From Comamonadaceae bacterium (GTDB lineage: Bacteria; Pseudomonadota; Gammaproteobacteria; Burkholderiales; Burkholderiaceae_C): DNA of 64,000 nt. The notes beneath the pieces were generated by a model. It was not told the DNA's origin. It saw nothing but the letters and a program-made list of their open reading frames with translations, and made no database searches. The DNA lies in contig JAECRA010000010.1 of assembly GCA_015999985.1 (NCBI GenBank), positions 1 to 64,000 on the forward strand, written 5' to 3'. Position 1 is the stretch's first letter; the number at the start of each line of letters is the position of its first letter. Below, in pieces: positions 1 to 11,698 of this stretch. Both the position numbers and the translations under genes were made by a program.

Positions 1-10
1 GGAAAGAGTC

Positions 11-1570
11 ATGCAACTCAATCCCGCAGAAATTTCTGAACTGATCAAGAGCCGCATCGAGGGCCTGGGTGTCAGCGCCGACGTGCGCAACCAGGGCACC
101 GTGGTGTCGGTGACCGACGGCATCGTTCGCATTCATGGCCTCTCTGATGCCATGCAAGGCGAGATGTTGGAATTCCCTCCCACAGCCGCTGGTGTTCCCA
201 CTTTCGGTCTCGCCCTGAACCTCGAGCGCGACTCTGTCGGCTCCGTGATCCTGGGTGAATACGAGCACATCTCTGAAGGCGACGTCGTCAAGTGCACGGG
301 CCGCATTCTGGAAGTGCCAGTTGGCCCTGAGCTGATTGGCCGCGTGGTGAACGCACTGGGTCAGCCTATAGACGGCAAAGGCCCCATCAACGCCAAGATG
401 ACCGACGTGATCGAGAAGGTCGCGCCTGGCGTTATTGCGCGTCAATCGGTGAGCCAGCCTGTGCAAACCGGCCTGAAGTCCATTGACTCCATGGTTCCCG
501 TCGGCCGTGGTCAGCGCGAGCTGATCATTGGTGACCGCCAAACTGGTAAGACGGCTGTCGCGATCGACGCCATCATCAACCAGAAGGGTCAGAACATGAC
601 CTGCGTGTACGTCGCCATCGGTCAGAAGGCGTCGTCCATCAAAAACGTGGTGCGCTCCCTGGAGCAAGCTGGCGCCATGGAATACACCATCGTCGTGGCA
701 GCATCCGCATCTGAATCGGCAGCCATGCAGTATGTGTCGGCCTATTCCGGCTGCACCATGGGTGAGTACTTCCGTGATCGCGGCGAAGATGCCTTGATCA
801 TTTATGACGATCTGTCCAAGCAAGCTGTGGCTTATCGTCAAGTGTCGCTGCTGCTGCGTCGTCCTCCAGGCCGTGAAGCCTACCCTGGCGACGTGTTCTA
901 TCTCCACTCGCGTCTGCTCGAGCGTGCTGCTCGCGTGAACGCCGACTATGTGGAAGCCTTCACCAAAGGTGAAGTCAAAGGCAAAACTGGTTCACTCACC
1001 GCACTGCCTATCATTGAAACGCAAGCGGGCGACGTGTCCGCATTCGTTCCAACCAACGTGATCTCGATCACCGACGGCCAGATCTTCCTGGAAACCAGCT
1101 TGTTCAACGCAGGTATCCGCCCCGCCATCAACGCCGGTATTTCGGTGTCCCGCGTGGGTGGTGCAGCTCAGACCGATCTGATCAAGAAGCTCTCCGGCGG
1201 TATCCGTACTGACTTGGCTCAGTACCGTGAACTGGCTGCTTTCGCGCAGTTCGCATCCGATCTCGACGCAGCGACCAAAAGGCAGCTCGACCGCGGTGCC
1301 CGCGTGACTGAATTGCTCAAGCAAGCCCAGTACAGCCCACTGCCTATCAGCTTGATGGGTGCGACGCTGTTCGCGGTGAACAAAGGCTTCATGGACGACG
1401 TGGAAGTTGCCAAGATTCTGTCTTTCGAGTCGGGTCTGCACAGCTACCTCAAGGACAAGCATGCTGATCTGCTCAGCAAGATGGATGCCGGCAAGGCCCT
1501 CGACAAGGACAAGGAGCTGGAAGCAGCTCTGACGGCCGCCATCGAAGCCTTCAAGAAAACCTTCGCTTGA
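11..1570 (+). CDS. atpA: F0F1 ATP synthase subunit alpha
   Basis: Full-length ORF with Walker [14 protein letters not shown] and alpha-subunit signatures; followed by atpG, atpD, atpC. Confidence 0.98.
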   Translation: MQLNPAEISELIKSRIEGLGVSADVRNQGTVVSVTDGIVRIHGLSDAMQGEMLEFPPTAAGVPTFGLALNLERDSVGSVILGEYEHISEGDVVKCTGRILEVPVGPELIGRVVNALGQPIDGKGPINAKMTDVIEKVAPGVIARQSVSQPVQTGLKSIDSMVPVGRGQRELIIGDRQTGKTAVAIDAIINQKGQNMTCVYVAIGQKASSIKNVVRSLEQAGAMEYTIVVAASASESAAMQYVSAYSGCTMGEYFRDRGEDALIIYDDLSKQAVAYRQVSLLLRRPPGREAYPGDVFYLHSRLLERAARVNADYVEAFTKGEVKGKTGSLTALPIIETQAGDVSAFVPTNVISITDGQIFLETSLFNAGIRPAINAGISVSRVGGAAQTDLIKKLSGGIRTDLAQYRELAAFAQFASDLDAATKRQLDRGARVTELLKQAQYSPLPISLMGATLFAVNKGFMDDVEVAKILSFESGLHSYLKDKHADLLSKMDAGKALDKDKELEAALTAAIEAFKKTFA

Positions 1571-1594
1571 TCCTTCCTCGAAAGGACTAACGCA

Positions 1595-2461
1595 ATGGCA
1601 GTCGGTAAGGAAATTCGCGGCAAGATCAAATCGGTGGAAAACACCAAGAAGATCACCAAAGCCATGGAAATGGTGGCTGCATCCAAAATGCGCAAGGCGC
1701 AGGAAAGGATGCGGGCTGCCCGCCCTTACAGCGAGAAGATCCGCAACATTGCAGCCAATCTCGGTCACGCCAATCCGGAGTATGTGCATCCGTTCATGAA
1801 GGTGAACGATGCCAAGGTCGCTGGTGTGATCGTGGTCACGACCGACAAGGGCCTGTGCGGTGGCATGAACACCAACGTGCTGCGCGTCGTGACGTCCAAG
1901 CTGCGTGAGCTGCAGGGCGCTGGCGTGTCCACCGAGGCCGTGGCCATTGGCAACAAGGGCCTGGGTTTCCTCAATCGTGTGGGTGCCAAGGTGGTATCGC
2001 ACGTGACGGGCCTGGGTGACACGCCGCATCTGGACAAGCTGATCGGTCCGGTCAAGGTGCTGCTCGATGCTTATGCCGAAGGCAAGATCAACGCGGTGTA
2101 TCTGAGCTACACCAAGTTCATCAACACCATGAAGCAGGAGTCGGTGGTGGAGCAGTTGCTGCCCCTGTCCTCCGAGCAGATGCATGCCGAGAAGACGGAG
2201 CACGGCTGGGACTATATCTACGAGCCCGATGCGCAGAGCGTCATCGATGAGTTGCTGGTCCGCTATGTCGAGTCCCTGATTTACCAGGCGGTTGCGGAAA
2301 ACATGGCGTCAGAGCAGTCGGCACGCATGGTGGCCATGAAGGCTGCCACCGACAACGCCGGCAGCGTCATTGGCGAGTTGAAGCTGGTCTACAACAAGAC
2401 GCGCCAGGCAGCGATCACGAAAGAACTTTCGGAAATCGTCTCCGGCGCCGCTGCTGTGTAA
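1595..2461 (+). CDS. atpG: F0F1 ATP synthase subunit gamma
   Basis: [37 protein letters not shown]-terminus; position in atp operon. Confidence 0.98.
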   Translation: MAVGKEIRGKIKSVENTKKITKAMEMVAASKMRKAQERMRAARPYSEKIRNIAANLGHANPEYVHPFMKVNDAKVAGVIVVTTDKGLCGGMNTNVLRVVTSKLRELQGAGVSTEAVAIGNKGLGFLNRVGAKVVSHVTGLGDTPHLDKLIGPVKVLLDAYAEGKINAVYLSYTKFINTMKQESVVEQLLPLSSEQMHAEKTEHGWDYIYEPDAQSVIDELLVRYVESLIYQAVAENMASEQSARMVAMKAATDNAGSVIGELKLVYNKTRQAAITKELSEIVSGAAAV

Positions 2462-3898
<1,437 letters not shown>

Positions 3899-3990
3899 TT
3901 TTTAATCAGCGTTCGGCATCGGGCGCCCGGCCCAATGGAGAGCATGTTTCTCTCCCTGGCCCGGGGCACTGTGTTTAACCAGGAGATAAC

Positions 3991-4410
3991 ATGGCCAACA
4001 CCATTCACGTCGACGTGGTCAGCGCCGAGGAGTCCATCTTCTCGGGCGAGGCCACGTTCGTTGCCCTGCCAGGCGAAGCTGGCGAACTGGGTATTTACCC
4101 ACGCCACACACCGCTTATTACGCGCATTAAGCCTGGCTCAGTGCGCATTAAGACGGTAGGCGGGGAAGAAGAGTTTGTATTCGTGGCTGGCGGGATCCTT
4201 GAGGTGCAGCCCAACCACGTCACCGTGCTGTCCGACACCGCTATCCGCGGCAAGGACCTGGACGATGAGAAGGCCAATGAGGCCAAGCTGGCTGCAGAAG
4301 AAGCGCTGAAGAACGCCAAGAGCGAGATTGACATGGCTCGCGCGTCGTCAGAGCTTGCTGTGCTGGCTGCGCAGATTGCGGCCTTGCGCAAGTACCGTCA
4401 AAAGCGTTGA
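3991..4410 (+). CDS. atpC: F0F1 ATP synthase subunit epsilon
   Basis: [44 protein letters not shown]; last gene of the atp operon. Confidence 0.97.
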   Translation: MANTIHVDVVSAEESIFSGEATFVALPGEAGELGIYPRHTPLITRIKPGSVRIKTVGGEEEFVFVAGGILEVQPNHVTVLSDTAIRGKDLDDEKANEAKLAAEEALKNAKSEIDMARASSELAVLAAQIAALRKYRQKR

Positions 4411-4470
4411 GTCTAGTCAGGTCCAAGCCGTCAAAGCCGGCATGGGCGATCTGTCTAGCCAGCGGAAAGT

Positions 4471-4504
4471 AAAAAACCCTGCACTCGCCCTGCAGGGTTT
4501 TTTT
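4471..4504 (+). terminator. Rho-independent terminator of the atp operon
   Basis: aaaaaaccctgca-ctcgccc-tgcagggttttttt. Confidence 0.9.
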
Positions 4505-4537
4505 ACGTTCGTCTTAGTCCGAGGCTTGGTCGTTTGC

Positions 4538-5335
4538 CTATTTCTGCAAGGCGTGACTGGCGTCATTCATGGTCCTAGCGCTCCGCTTCCCTGAGGCTAT
4601 CGTTTCCGCAGGGGCGAGCACGTTCCACAGGAGATACACGAGCACCAAGCCCACCACCAGGAAGACCAACTGCGAAAGATACTGGCCGCCAATGCTCCAT
4701 ATGGGAGGAGACTTGCTTGCAATGCAGACGAATTCCGCGGCCTGCATTCCTGTGTAATGCATCGCACATACGGCCAACCCCATCGTCAGCGAGGCTAGAA
4801 CGCGATGCCAGGCCTTGCGCACGTGGAAAGCCAGCCAAAGGGCAGCGGCTGAGGCAGTGAAGGCAATCGCAAACGACACCAAAACTATGAGGGGATCCAA
4901 CGTCATATCGGCGCGGAGACTCATCGCATACATCCCCATGTAGTGCATCACGCACACGCCGACGCCAGCCAGCACGCTTCCCAGTAACCAGCCTCGTTTG
5001 CTGAATTGGCCGCCGCTGCCAGCGAGAAGCAGGGCGATTCCGGCGATGACAATGGCAGCAATCAGAGAGATGAGTGTCCAGAAACCGTCATACACCACCC
5101 GCAGGGGAAGCCGGTAGCCCATCATGCCGACAAAGTGCATGGACCAGATGCCGACACCGCCCAAAGCAACTGCCGCACCCGCAGCCATAGAACGATTGAT
5201 CGTGCCGTCGGGCCGGTACAGGCGTTTCGTATGCGCCAACGCGGCATAGGAGCCGAGTACGGAGATGATGTAGGAGAACACGACAAGCAGGATGTCGTAT
5301 CGGGGGGAAAGAACGTCGCCCACATTGAAGTTCAT
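4538..5335 (-). CDS. MHYT domain-containing integral membrane sensor protein
   Basis: Repeated MHFVGM / MHYMGM / MHYTGM motifs in a multi-TM protein; start chosen at MNFNVGDVLSPRYD. Confidence 0.88.
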   Translation of the reverse strand: MNFNVGDVLSPRYDILLVVFSYIISVLGSYAALAHTKRLYRPDGTINRSMAAGAAVALGGVGIWSMHFVGMMGYRLPLRVVYDGFWTLISLIAAIVIAGIALLLAGSGGQFSKRGWLLGSVLAGVGVCVMHYMGMYAMSLRADMTLDPLIVLVSFAIAFTASAAALWLAFHVRKAWHRVLASLTMGLAVCAMHYTGMQAAEFVCIASKSPPIWSIGGQYLSQLVFLVVGLVLVYLLWNVLAPAETIASGKRSARTMNDASHALQK

Positions 5336-5409
5336 TGAATTATCCTCGCGCCCCCGTTGCAAGCGTCTACGCGGGGCGGAGGCCTTGCCCAGCATGACGG
5401 CGGCGGAAT

Positions 5410-5494
5410 GGATGCTATTGCATCCAATTCCTGTATCTAAACGTTGCAAAAACAACATTCACACAGTGAATGTGCACCACTCGAGTGCACATTC
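5410..5494. promoter_or_regulatory. Cluster of palindromes upstream of the MHYT gene
   Basis: GGATGC-TATT-GCATCC (5410-5425); ACATTCAC-ACA-GTGAATGT (5455-5473); GAATGTGCAC-CACTCGA-GTGCACATTC (5468-5494). Confidence 0.55.
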
Positions 5495-5714
5495 GTCGCT
5501 CCTGTCGGTGACTGGAACATGGTCAACGCGGCCAATGTAACTAAGATTGACTTTGTTGCATGATGATTACACCTTAATTTCGCCTCTCCGAGGTGAACTT
5601 AAGTTGTCTGATGATTAGGATTTACCCGAATTGCCCGAAGCAGGCTTTGAAACGCGGACCTGGGTGCAAAGACGCGACTTCATCCACAGGTATGCACTGA
5701 ACTCGGCATTTCTT

Positions 5715-6245
5715 TCAGATCGAGGGGGTCTCGAGCAGGCGCCCCCGTCCGAGCAGCTTCCGACCGGACAGCAGGGTGAATTCCCTGGCAATATGAAGCT
5801 TGGGCAGGGCTAGTTCAGGGCGCAGGAACTCCATCTGAAGTTCCCGCGCCACCTCAGGTATGGGTTCGGCACCCGCGGGCACTTGCATGCGTGCACTGAA
5901 GGCCTCGTTTCCCAGCACGACTAAACAGGGGAATAAACCGGCTCGCACAGGCCGGCTTTCTGAGGGGGTGGCTGCCGCAAGCAAGGTGATTTCGACCAGC
6001 GCCGAAGGCACGAAGCCCGCATCGGGTGCAAAGCCGGGCGAGGTCACTTTTGGCGCGCGAGCGCGCCCCATAAGCCAGCCGATGATGTTGCCTACGATAG
6101 GCAACCATAGAACCAGCAGCAGCGTACCCAGGTCGCGCGCGAGAGAGGGCGGTGGAACCAGCCAGCGAACCAGCCCGCCACCAACGGCCAGTACCAGGAG
6201 GATGGCGGTGAAGATCTGACGGCGCGACGAGATATTGGGTTTCAT
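5715..6245 (-). CDS. Hypothetical membrane protein
   Basis: ORF with two N-terminal hydrophobic segments; same strand as the downstream TPM/LemA genes. Confidence 0.6.
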   Translation of the reverse strand: MKPNISSRRQIFTAILLVLAVGGGLVRWLVPPPSLARDLGTLLLVLWLPIVGNIIGWLMGRARAPKVTSPGFAPDAGFVPSALVEITLLAAATPSESRPVRAGLFPCLVVLGNEAFSARMQVPAGAEPIPEVARELQMEFLRPELALPKLHIAREFTLLSGRKLLGRGRLLETPSI

Positions 6246-6299
6246 GCACCTATTAGAACGCGTTATCTGACGAGAACGCGCTATTTTTCACCCTACGAT

Positions 6300-6854
6300 T
6301 TATCGCAAGACAGGCGCGTCTGGAAGTTGATTGATGCCCTCTGCCGCTGAAGGGAAATCGGCATCAGGCGTTTTGGGGAAGTGTTCGACCAACACGGCGG
6401 AGACTTCTTCAAGCGCCTGTGTCAAACCGTCTTCAAACCGCTTCTCGCGCATGGCCGTGCCCAGGCGGTCCACCATGGCTTTCCATTCGCTTGCCGGCAC
6501 AAGCCGGTTGACGCCGCGGTCTGCGACCAGCTCGATTGAATGCTCTGCCAGCAGAAGATAGATCAACACGCCGTTACTGTGCGCTGTGTCCCACATGCGC
6601 AGCTTGGAGAACATCATTACCGCGCGCTCCCGGACGATCTGCTCGATCGGCAATTTTTCCCGGAAATGGCGCCAAAGATAACTGAGGGGTAAAGAGCCCT
6701 CGACATAGATGCGCACTTCACCAGTGTGCCGCCGTTCGCTGGCAGAGACGCGGCGGTGCAATCTTTCCAGGAGGTCGGGCGGCAATGCACGGTGTGCGTC
6801 ACCCTCATCCATCCAGCGATGACGCAGCACGCGGTTAAAAGCAGAGATCTTCAT
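6300..6854 (-). CDS. TPM domain-containing protein (TLP18.3/Psb32/MOLO-1 family)
   Basis: EIRIYVEGSLP-like region, REKLPIEQIVRERAVMMFSKLRMWDTAHSNGVLIYLLLAEHSIELVADRGVN. Confidence 0.8.
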   Translation of the reverse strand: MKISAFNRVLRHRWMDEGDAHRALPPDLLERLHRRVSASERRHTGEVRIYVEGSLPLSYLWRHFREKLPIEQIVRERAVMMFSKLRMWDTAHSNGVLIYLLLAEHSIELVADRGVNRLVPASEWKAMVDRLGTAMREKRFEDGLTQALEEVSAVLVEHFPKTPDADFPSAAEGINQLPDAPVLR

Positions 6855-6863
6855 AGGCCGTTC

Positions 6864-7826
6864 CTACCAGCTGCCACTGGCGCCACCGCCACCGAAATTA
6901 CCACCGCCACCGGAGCTGAACCCGCCGCCCCCGCCGCCGAAGCCACCACCGCCCCTGCCGCCTCCCCAACCACCGCTGGGTGGAAGAAAAATGGGACCGC
7001 CGCCGCCGCGGCCACCTGAGCGAGGAAGGCCGGACAAGGCGCCGGCGAAGAAAGCGAGGAGAAGGGCGGTCACACCGGCCCCAATACCTATGACCAGGCT
7101 TGCCGTGATCACGAACGCCACGCCACCTACACCTGCCCCGGTGACCAAAGCGCCCAGCTTGCGGCCGAAAATCCCGCGCGTGAAGGCACTGATGATGGGG
7201 ACGGCGACAAATAAAAAGATGGCCCCTTCCACCCAGCTGAAGCCGCCTTGATCACCTCGCGCTGCAGGTTGCGCATCGATCACCACGGGCGGTAGCGCTT
7301 CTCCTCGGATGCGTGCCGACAACTGGTCTACCCCCGCATTCACACCGCCTGCATAGTCTCCCTGACGGAAGAACGGAGTGATAGCCTCATTGATGATGTG
7401 GCTGGCGGCAATGTCTGGCACGGCCCCTTCCAGGGTCTTGGCCACTTCAATGCGCACTCGCCGGTCTTTGACCGCCACCAGAAGAATAAGGCCGTCGCCC
7501 ACATCCTTGCGGCCGATCTTCCAGGTGTCGCCTACGCGATGGGCGTAGGCCGCAATGTCCTCCGGCGCCGTGGTGGGAACCAGCAGCACCACAACCTGAG
7601 ACCCCTTTTCCTCTTCCAGGCTCTTCAGCTTGGATTCCAGTGCGGCTTTCTGCGCATCGTCCAGTGTTCCGGAAGTGTCCACGACGCGTGCGGTCAGGGC
7701 CGGCACCGCTTGCAGCTGCTGTGCACTGGCAACGCCGCCCAGGCCCAGTACGAAGACCAGCGTGAGCAGAATTCGGAGCATCAAGGAAAAGGGCATATCC
7801 GGATCAGGGATTTGCGTATACGCCAA
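6864..7826 (-). CDS. YgcG/TPM domain membrane protein with Gly-rich C-terminus
   Basis: Signal peptide, VVDTSGTLDDAQKAALESKLKSLEEEKGSQVVVLLVPTT, C-terminal GGGGG/SGSW tail. Confidence 0.88.
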   Translation of the reverse strand: MAYTQIPDPDMPFSLMLRILLTLVFVLGLGGVASAQQLQAVPALTARVVDTSGTLDDAQKAALESKLKSLEEEKGSQVVVLLVPTTAPEDIAAYAHRVGDTWKIGRKDVGDGLILLVAVKDRRVRIEVAKTLEGAVPDIAASHIINEAITPFFRQGDYAGGVNAGVDQLSARIRGEALPPVVIDAQPAARGDQGGFSWVEGAIFLFVAVPIISAFTRGIFGRKLGALVTGAGVGGVAFVITASLVIGIGAGVTALLLAFFAGALSGLPRSGGRGGGGPIFLPPSGGWGGGRGGGGFGGGGGGFSSGGGGNFGGGGASGSW

Positions 7827-7828
7827 GC

Positions 7829-8470
7829 TTATCTGGATGCCGGCGCGGAGGGCGAGGTGCCGAAGTCAACTTTCGGCGCATTCGAAATCTGCGCTTCATT
7901 GGCGACGGTGAAATTTTCCTTGGGCTTGTAGCCAAAAATCATGCCCGTCAGATTGGTGGGGAAGCTGCGTGCCAGCACGTTGTACTCCTGCACCGCCTTG
8001 ATGTAGCGGTCACGGGCCACGGCAATGCGGTTTTCCGTACCCTCCAGGGCCACGCGCAGATCGGAAAAGGCTTTGTTGGCCTTCAGGTCCGGGTAGCGTT
8101 CCACCGAAACCAGCAGACGGCTGAGCGCACCAGACAACTCGCCTTGCGCAGCCTGGAATTGCTTGAATGCCTCGGGGTTGTTCAGCGTTTCAGGCGTGAC
8201 CTGAATGCTGGTGGCCTTGGCGCGCGCCTGAATCACTTGATTGAGCGTGTCTTGCTCGAACTTGGCTTCACCTTTGACGGTGTTGACCAGGTTGTCGATC
8301 AGATCCGCACGGCGCTGATACTGGTTCACCACTTCGCTCCAGGCGGACTTTGTGCCTTCGTCCAGGCGCTGAAAGTCGTTATAGCCGCAGCCGGTCAGGC
8401 TCAGCAGCAGGGTCAGGGCAGCAACGGCCTTGAAGAGCCAATTTCTCATGATGAAGTCCTCTCTCGCCAA
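7829..8470 (-). CDS. LemA family lipoprotein
   Basis: LTGCGYNDFQRLDEGTKSAWSEVVNQYQRRADLIDNLVNTVKGEAKFEQ. Confidence 0.93.
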   Translation of the reverse strand: MAREDFIMRNWLFKAVAALTLLLSLTGCGYNDFQRLDEGTKSAWSEVVNQYQRRADLIDNLVNTVKGEAKFEQDTLNQVIQARAKATSIQVTPETLNNPEAFKQFQAAQGELSGALSRLLVSVERYPDLKANKAFSDLRVALEGTENRIAVARDRYIKAVQEYNVLARSFPTNLTGMIFGYKPKENFTVANEAQISNAPKVDFGTSPSAPASR

Positions 8471-8616
8471 AAAAATGGAGCAGCGGAGAAGCTATCATAG
8501 GTTAAGGATTTAGTCTGTGGGACAACGCCGTCCCTGGGACAAATTCCACACATCTGGCCTGAATATGCGCAAGCCAAGCATTCACGGCACAATCGCAGCA
8601 CTTTTCCTTTCCTGCC

Positions 8617-9063
8617 ATGCCCAAGCCACGCTACCGGCCCGCCGAGATGGCGGCCTCTCCCGACGACGTTGAAGCGGCCTTCTACGAAGCCCTGCACGCG
8701 GGCGACATTGAGCAGCTGATGGCGTGCTGGGCAGATGAAGACGACATTGTCTGTGTGCACCCAGCGGGCTCGCGCCTGGTGGGAGCCGCCGCCATCCGCT
8801 CGTCTTTCGAATCCATGCTCACTGGCGGCAGAATCCGGGTCACGGTTGAACGCACGCGCAAAGTCGAGTCGCTCTCGGCCAGCGTTCACAGCGTGCTCGA
8901 GCGCGTTGACGTACAAACAGCGGAGGGGCCGCAGCACGCCTGGGTGGTCGCAACCAATGTCTTTCTGAAGACCGCTCAAGGCTGGCGTCTGGTAGCACAC
9001 CACGCCAGTCCGGGACGCGCCGACGTGGCAGAAGCCACGGTCCCAGGACAGTTGCTGCACTGA
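8617..9063 (+). CDS. NTF2/SnoaL-like (DUF4440-type) protein
   Basis: FYEALHAGDIEQLMACWADEDDIVCVHPAGSRLVGAAAI ... GWRLVAHHASP. Confidence 0.85.
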   Translation: MPKPRYRPAEMAASPDDVEAAFYEALHAGDIEQLMACWADEDDIVCVHPAGSRLVGAAAIRSSFESMLTGGRIRVTVERTRKVESLSASVHSVLERVDVQTAEGPQHAWVVATNVFLKTAQGWRLVAHHASPGRADVAEATVPGQLLH

Positions 9064-9088
9064 GAAGGTATGAACGCCCCCCTCATGC

Positions 9089-10123
9089 ATGTCTTGCCCG
9101 TCAAAATGCTTTGATCCAGATATCTTGATCAGCTACCGCGCACCGTTCTGGTTACCAGGCGGCCATCTGCAAACCATTTGGCCAGCACTCTATGGGCGCC
9201 GCGTGACCGGGCCACGCGTGGTGTATCAGCGAGCGCGCTGGGACACGCCAGATGGTGATTTTGTGGACGTTGACTTCCTTGAACATGCATCGTCCACCCT
9301 CGGCGCGCCGCTGCTCGTGCTGTTCCATGGCCTGGAAGGCTCCTCTCGAAGTCACTACGCGGAAGCTTTTGCTGATTGGGCCCGTCAACACGGGCTTGCA
9401 TTTGCTGTGCCGCATTTTCGGGGCTGCTCTGGCGAAATCAATCGGGCGCCCCGCGCCTACCATTCGGGCGATGTTGAAGAGATCGGATGGATCCTTGCTC
9501 GACTGCGCAATTGGCATACCGCGCGTGGCGGTGGGCCCATACTGGCGGTGGGCGTGTCCCTAGGCGGCAATGCACTGCTGCGCTGGGCGGGTGAGGTTGG
9601 CCTCTCGGCTGCCAGCAGTGTGAGCGCGGTCGCGGCCGTGTGCTCACCGCTGGACCTTGCCGCAGGTGGGCACGCCATAGGGCGAGGCTTCAACCGGCAG
9701 GTCTACACCCGCATGTTTTTGCGCACCATGAAGGCCAAGGCCTACGACAAACTGGCACAGCACCCGGGTTTGTTCGATTCCGCTCGCATGGGTTCGGCGC
9801 GTGACCTGTACGCCTTTGACGACCTGTTCACGGCACCACTGCATGGCTTTGCAGGGGTCGAGGATTACTGGAAGCGCGCGTCCGCCAAACCGCATCTGGC
9901 AGATATTCGGGTGCCGGCCCTTGCCCTGAATGCAAAGAATGATCCTTTCGTACCTGCATCCAGCTTGCCGGGGAAAGACGAAGCGGGCGCTTACGTGACG
10001 CTTTGGCAGCCGGATGAAGGCGGCCATGTCGGCTTTCCTGAGGGCACTGTGCCGCCTGGCAACGTGTTCTGGCTTCCCAAGGCAGTAGGCGGCTGGCTTC
10101 TGGCGCAATTGACAAGCGCATAA
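9089..10123 (+). CDS. YheT-type alpha/beta hydrolase
   Basis: APFWLPGGHLQTIWPALY, LVLFHGLEGSSRSHYA, GVSLGGNALLRW; true start may be slightly downstream of 9089. Confidence 0.88.
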   Translation: MSCPSKCFDPDILISYRAPFWLPGGHLQTIWPALYGRRVTGPRVVYQRARWDTPDGDFVDVDFLEHASSTLGAPLLVLFHGLEGSSRSHYAEAFADWARQHGLAFAVPHFRGCSGEINRAPRAYHSGDVEEIGWILARLRNWHTARGGGPILAVGVSLGGNALLRWAGEVGLSAASSVSAVAAVCSPLDLAAGGHAIGRGFNRQVYTRMFLRTMKAKAYDKLAQHPGLFDSARMGSARDLYAFDDLFTAPLHGFAGVEDYWKRASAKPHLADIRVPALALNAKNDPFVPASSLPGKDEAGAYVTLWQPDEGGHVGFPEGTVPPGNVFWLPKAVGGWLLAQLTSA

Positions 10124-10163
10124 GGACTACATCAGGCCATTTCGCTGCGGACTATGATGGACC

Positions 10164-10700
10164 ATGGACGACATTGTGAAACAGGCCATGGCCAAGTGGC
10201 CCAATGTGCCGAACTGTTTTGGCTGGTTGGGTTTGGATGCGCGCGGCAATTGGTACATGCGCGATGACCAAGCGCAGGCGCTTGGTAGCTTTACCAGCGG
10301 TATGGAAGGCGCCAAAGGATCTCTGTTGCAGCATGAGAAGCTGATCAGCTTTATTGAACGCAACTACGAGGTTGATGCAGATGGCCGATGGTTTTTCCAA
10401 AATGGTCCTCAGCGCGTCTATGTGGAGCTGGAGGCTGCGCCTTGGGTCTGGCGAGTGCAAGAAGACGGCTCGGTGCAATCTCACACTGGACAATCAGTGC
10501 AAGTCAAACAAGCCTTGACGGACGAGTCTGGCCGCGTATTTCTGGTGACCGACAGAGGCTTTGGCCTGGTCCATACACAAGATGTCTTGCATGCTGCTGA
10601 AGCTGTCGAGCGCGGCGACTGGATGCCTGAATCCGTGCAGGCAGAGGAGTTGCCCGCTCGCTACGGCTATGTGCTTAGCCCTGAGGCTGAGAGTCGCTGA
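10164..10700 (+). CDS. Conserved hypothetical cytosolic protein
   Basis: MDDIVKQAMAKWPNVPNCFGWLGLDARGNWYMRD...; intact ORF with RBS. Confidence 0.75.
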   Translation: MDDIVKQAMAKWPNVPNCFGWLGLDARGNWYMRDDQAQALGSFTSGMEGAKGSLLQHEKLISFIERNYEVDADGRWFFQNGPQRVYVELEAAPWVWRVQEDGSVQSHTGQSVQVKQALTDESGRVFLVTDRGFGLVHTQDVLHAAEAVERGDWMPESVQAEELPARYGYVLSPEAESR

Positions 10701-10712
10701 AACCTTCGGTTC

Positions 10713-10934
10713 TTACTGCTCTTCTGAGGCAGTGCGGGCGGGCACCATGGCCGCTTCTACAGCCTGGCGAAACTGTTGCTGAGCCTGTTGGCTTTGCAAA
10801 CGCACAGATTCACCTTGGGCAGATGAGGCCGGTTGGCCCAGCGTTTTGCTTACGCTGCCCATTTGCTTTTTGACGACGGTGACAACGATCGCTAGCGCGA
10901 TCAGCAAGCCCAAAAAACCAAATATTGCCTTCAT
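10713..10934 (-). CDS. Small single-TM hypothetical protein
   Basis: MKAIFGFLGLLIALAIVVTVVKKQMGSVSK; compact ORF convergent with the preceding gene. Confidence 0.55.
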   Translation of the reverse strand: MKAIFGFLGLLIALAIVVTVVKKQMGSVSKTLGQPASSAQGESVRLQSQQAQQQFRQAVEAAMVPARTASEEQ

Positions 10935-10999
10935 GTGGTGGATATCTCCATGGCTTATCTAACGGCCATCTCTAAGATTGTGCCGTAGATGTGGAGGTC

Positions 11000-11200
11000 G
11001 AAACTGGGGGCATGGACCCCCCCTGAGGCGCTACGCGCCATCCCCCCTGGGGGACGCAGCCAGCGGCCTGGCAAAGCCAGCTCCGCGGCTACTCACGTGG
11101 GGCCTGCTCCGCGGCCTTCTGAGTTTGTCGGCCCATCCGGTTTTGGGCTGGGACTGGCACTACGATCGCTCGGGGCCAGCTCCGCGGACTTCTGTGGCGC
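11000..11200. repeat. GC-rich dispersed-type repeat overlapping the 3' end of the MarR-like gene
   Basis: ggggcatggaccccccctgaggcgctacgcgccatcccccctgggggacgcagccagcggcctggcaaagccag, then three copies of GCC(A/T)GCTCCGCGG. Confidence 0.6.
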
Positions 11201-11698
11201 ATCTTCGGCGATCAAACGCAGGCATTTGACAAAAAGGCCCCTGTACTCTTGGGGCAGGCAGGTCAGCAGACGATCTTCTATGGACGCATCACGCGGCATG
11301 ATCCGGTTGAGCAATTCGATTCCATGGGGCGCTACATAGAGTTCATAGGCGCGTGCGTCGCTGGGTGATGCCTTGCGTTCAATCAGTTCACTGCTGCACA
11401 TGCGGCGTACCATATCCGCTACTGTGTTGCGGTCCATGGCCAAGCGCGCAGACAGTGCGTTCTGGCTCAGCCCCGGCTCTTGATGAAGAAGCACCAGCGT
11501 GGCCTTTTGGCGGGGCGTGACCTCTTCGCCCGAGAAAGTATTCGCGAAAATTTCTTCTGCCTTGAAATGGGCACGTCTCAGCAGATGAGATGGCACATCT
11601 TCGAGTCGGAAGCTGTCCAGGATTGATTGAACTTCTTTCGTCACGCCTTGCAGCGAGCGATTGGAAGGCGCTTTTTGAGAGGGGCGAGTGCGGGGCAT
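11093..11698 (-). CDS. MarR family transcriptional regulator
   Basis: VTPRQKATLVLLHQEPGLSQNALSARLAMDRNTVADMVRRMCSSELIERKASPSDARAYELYVAPHG; start assumed at MPRTRPSQK. Confidence 0.85.
   Translation of the reverse strand: MPRTRPSQKAPSNRSLQGVTKEVQSILDSFRLEDVPSHLLRRAHFKAEEIFANTFSGEEVTPRQKATLVLLHQEPGLSQNALSARLAMDRNTVADMVRRMCSSELIERKASPSDARAYELYVAPHGIELLNRIMPRDASIEDRLLTCLPQEYRGLFVKCLRLIAEDAPQKSAELAPSDRSASPSPKPDGPTNSEGRGAGPT

Noticed and set aside
6890-7030. GGT/GGC-rich tract near the end of the TPM gene as a possible microsatellite
   Set aside because: Encodes the Gly-rich SGSW tail typical of YgcG/TPM-family membrane proteins.
10127-10493. Minus-strand ORFs opposite the 10164 hypothetical gene
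   Set aside because: The plus-strand ORF has a good RBS, composition and length; the minus ORFs are overlapping shadows.
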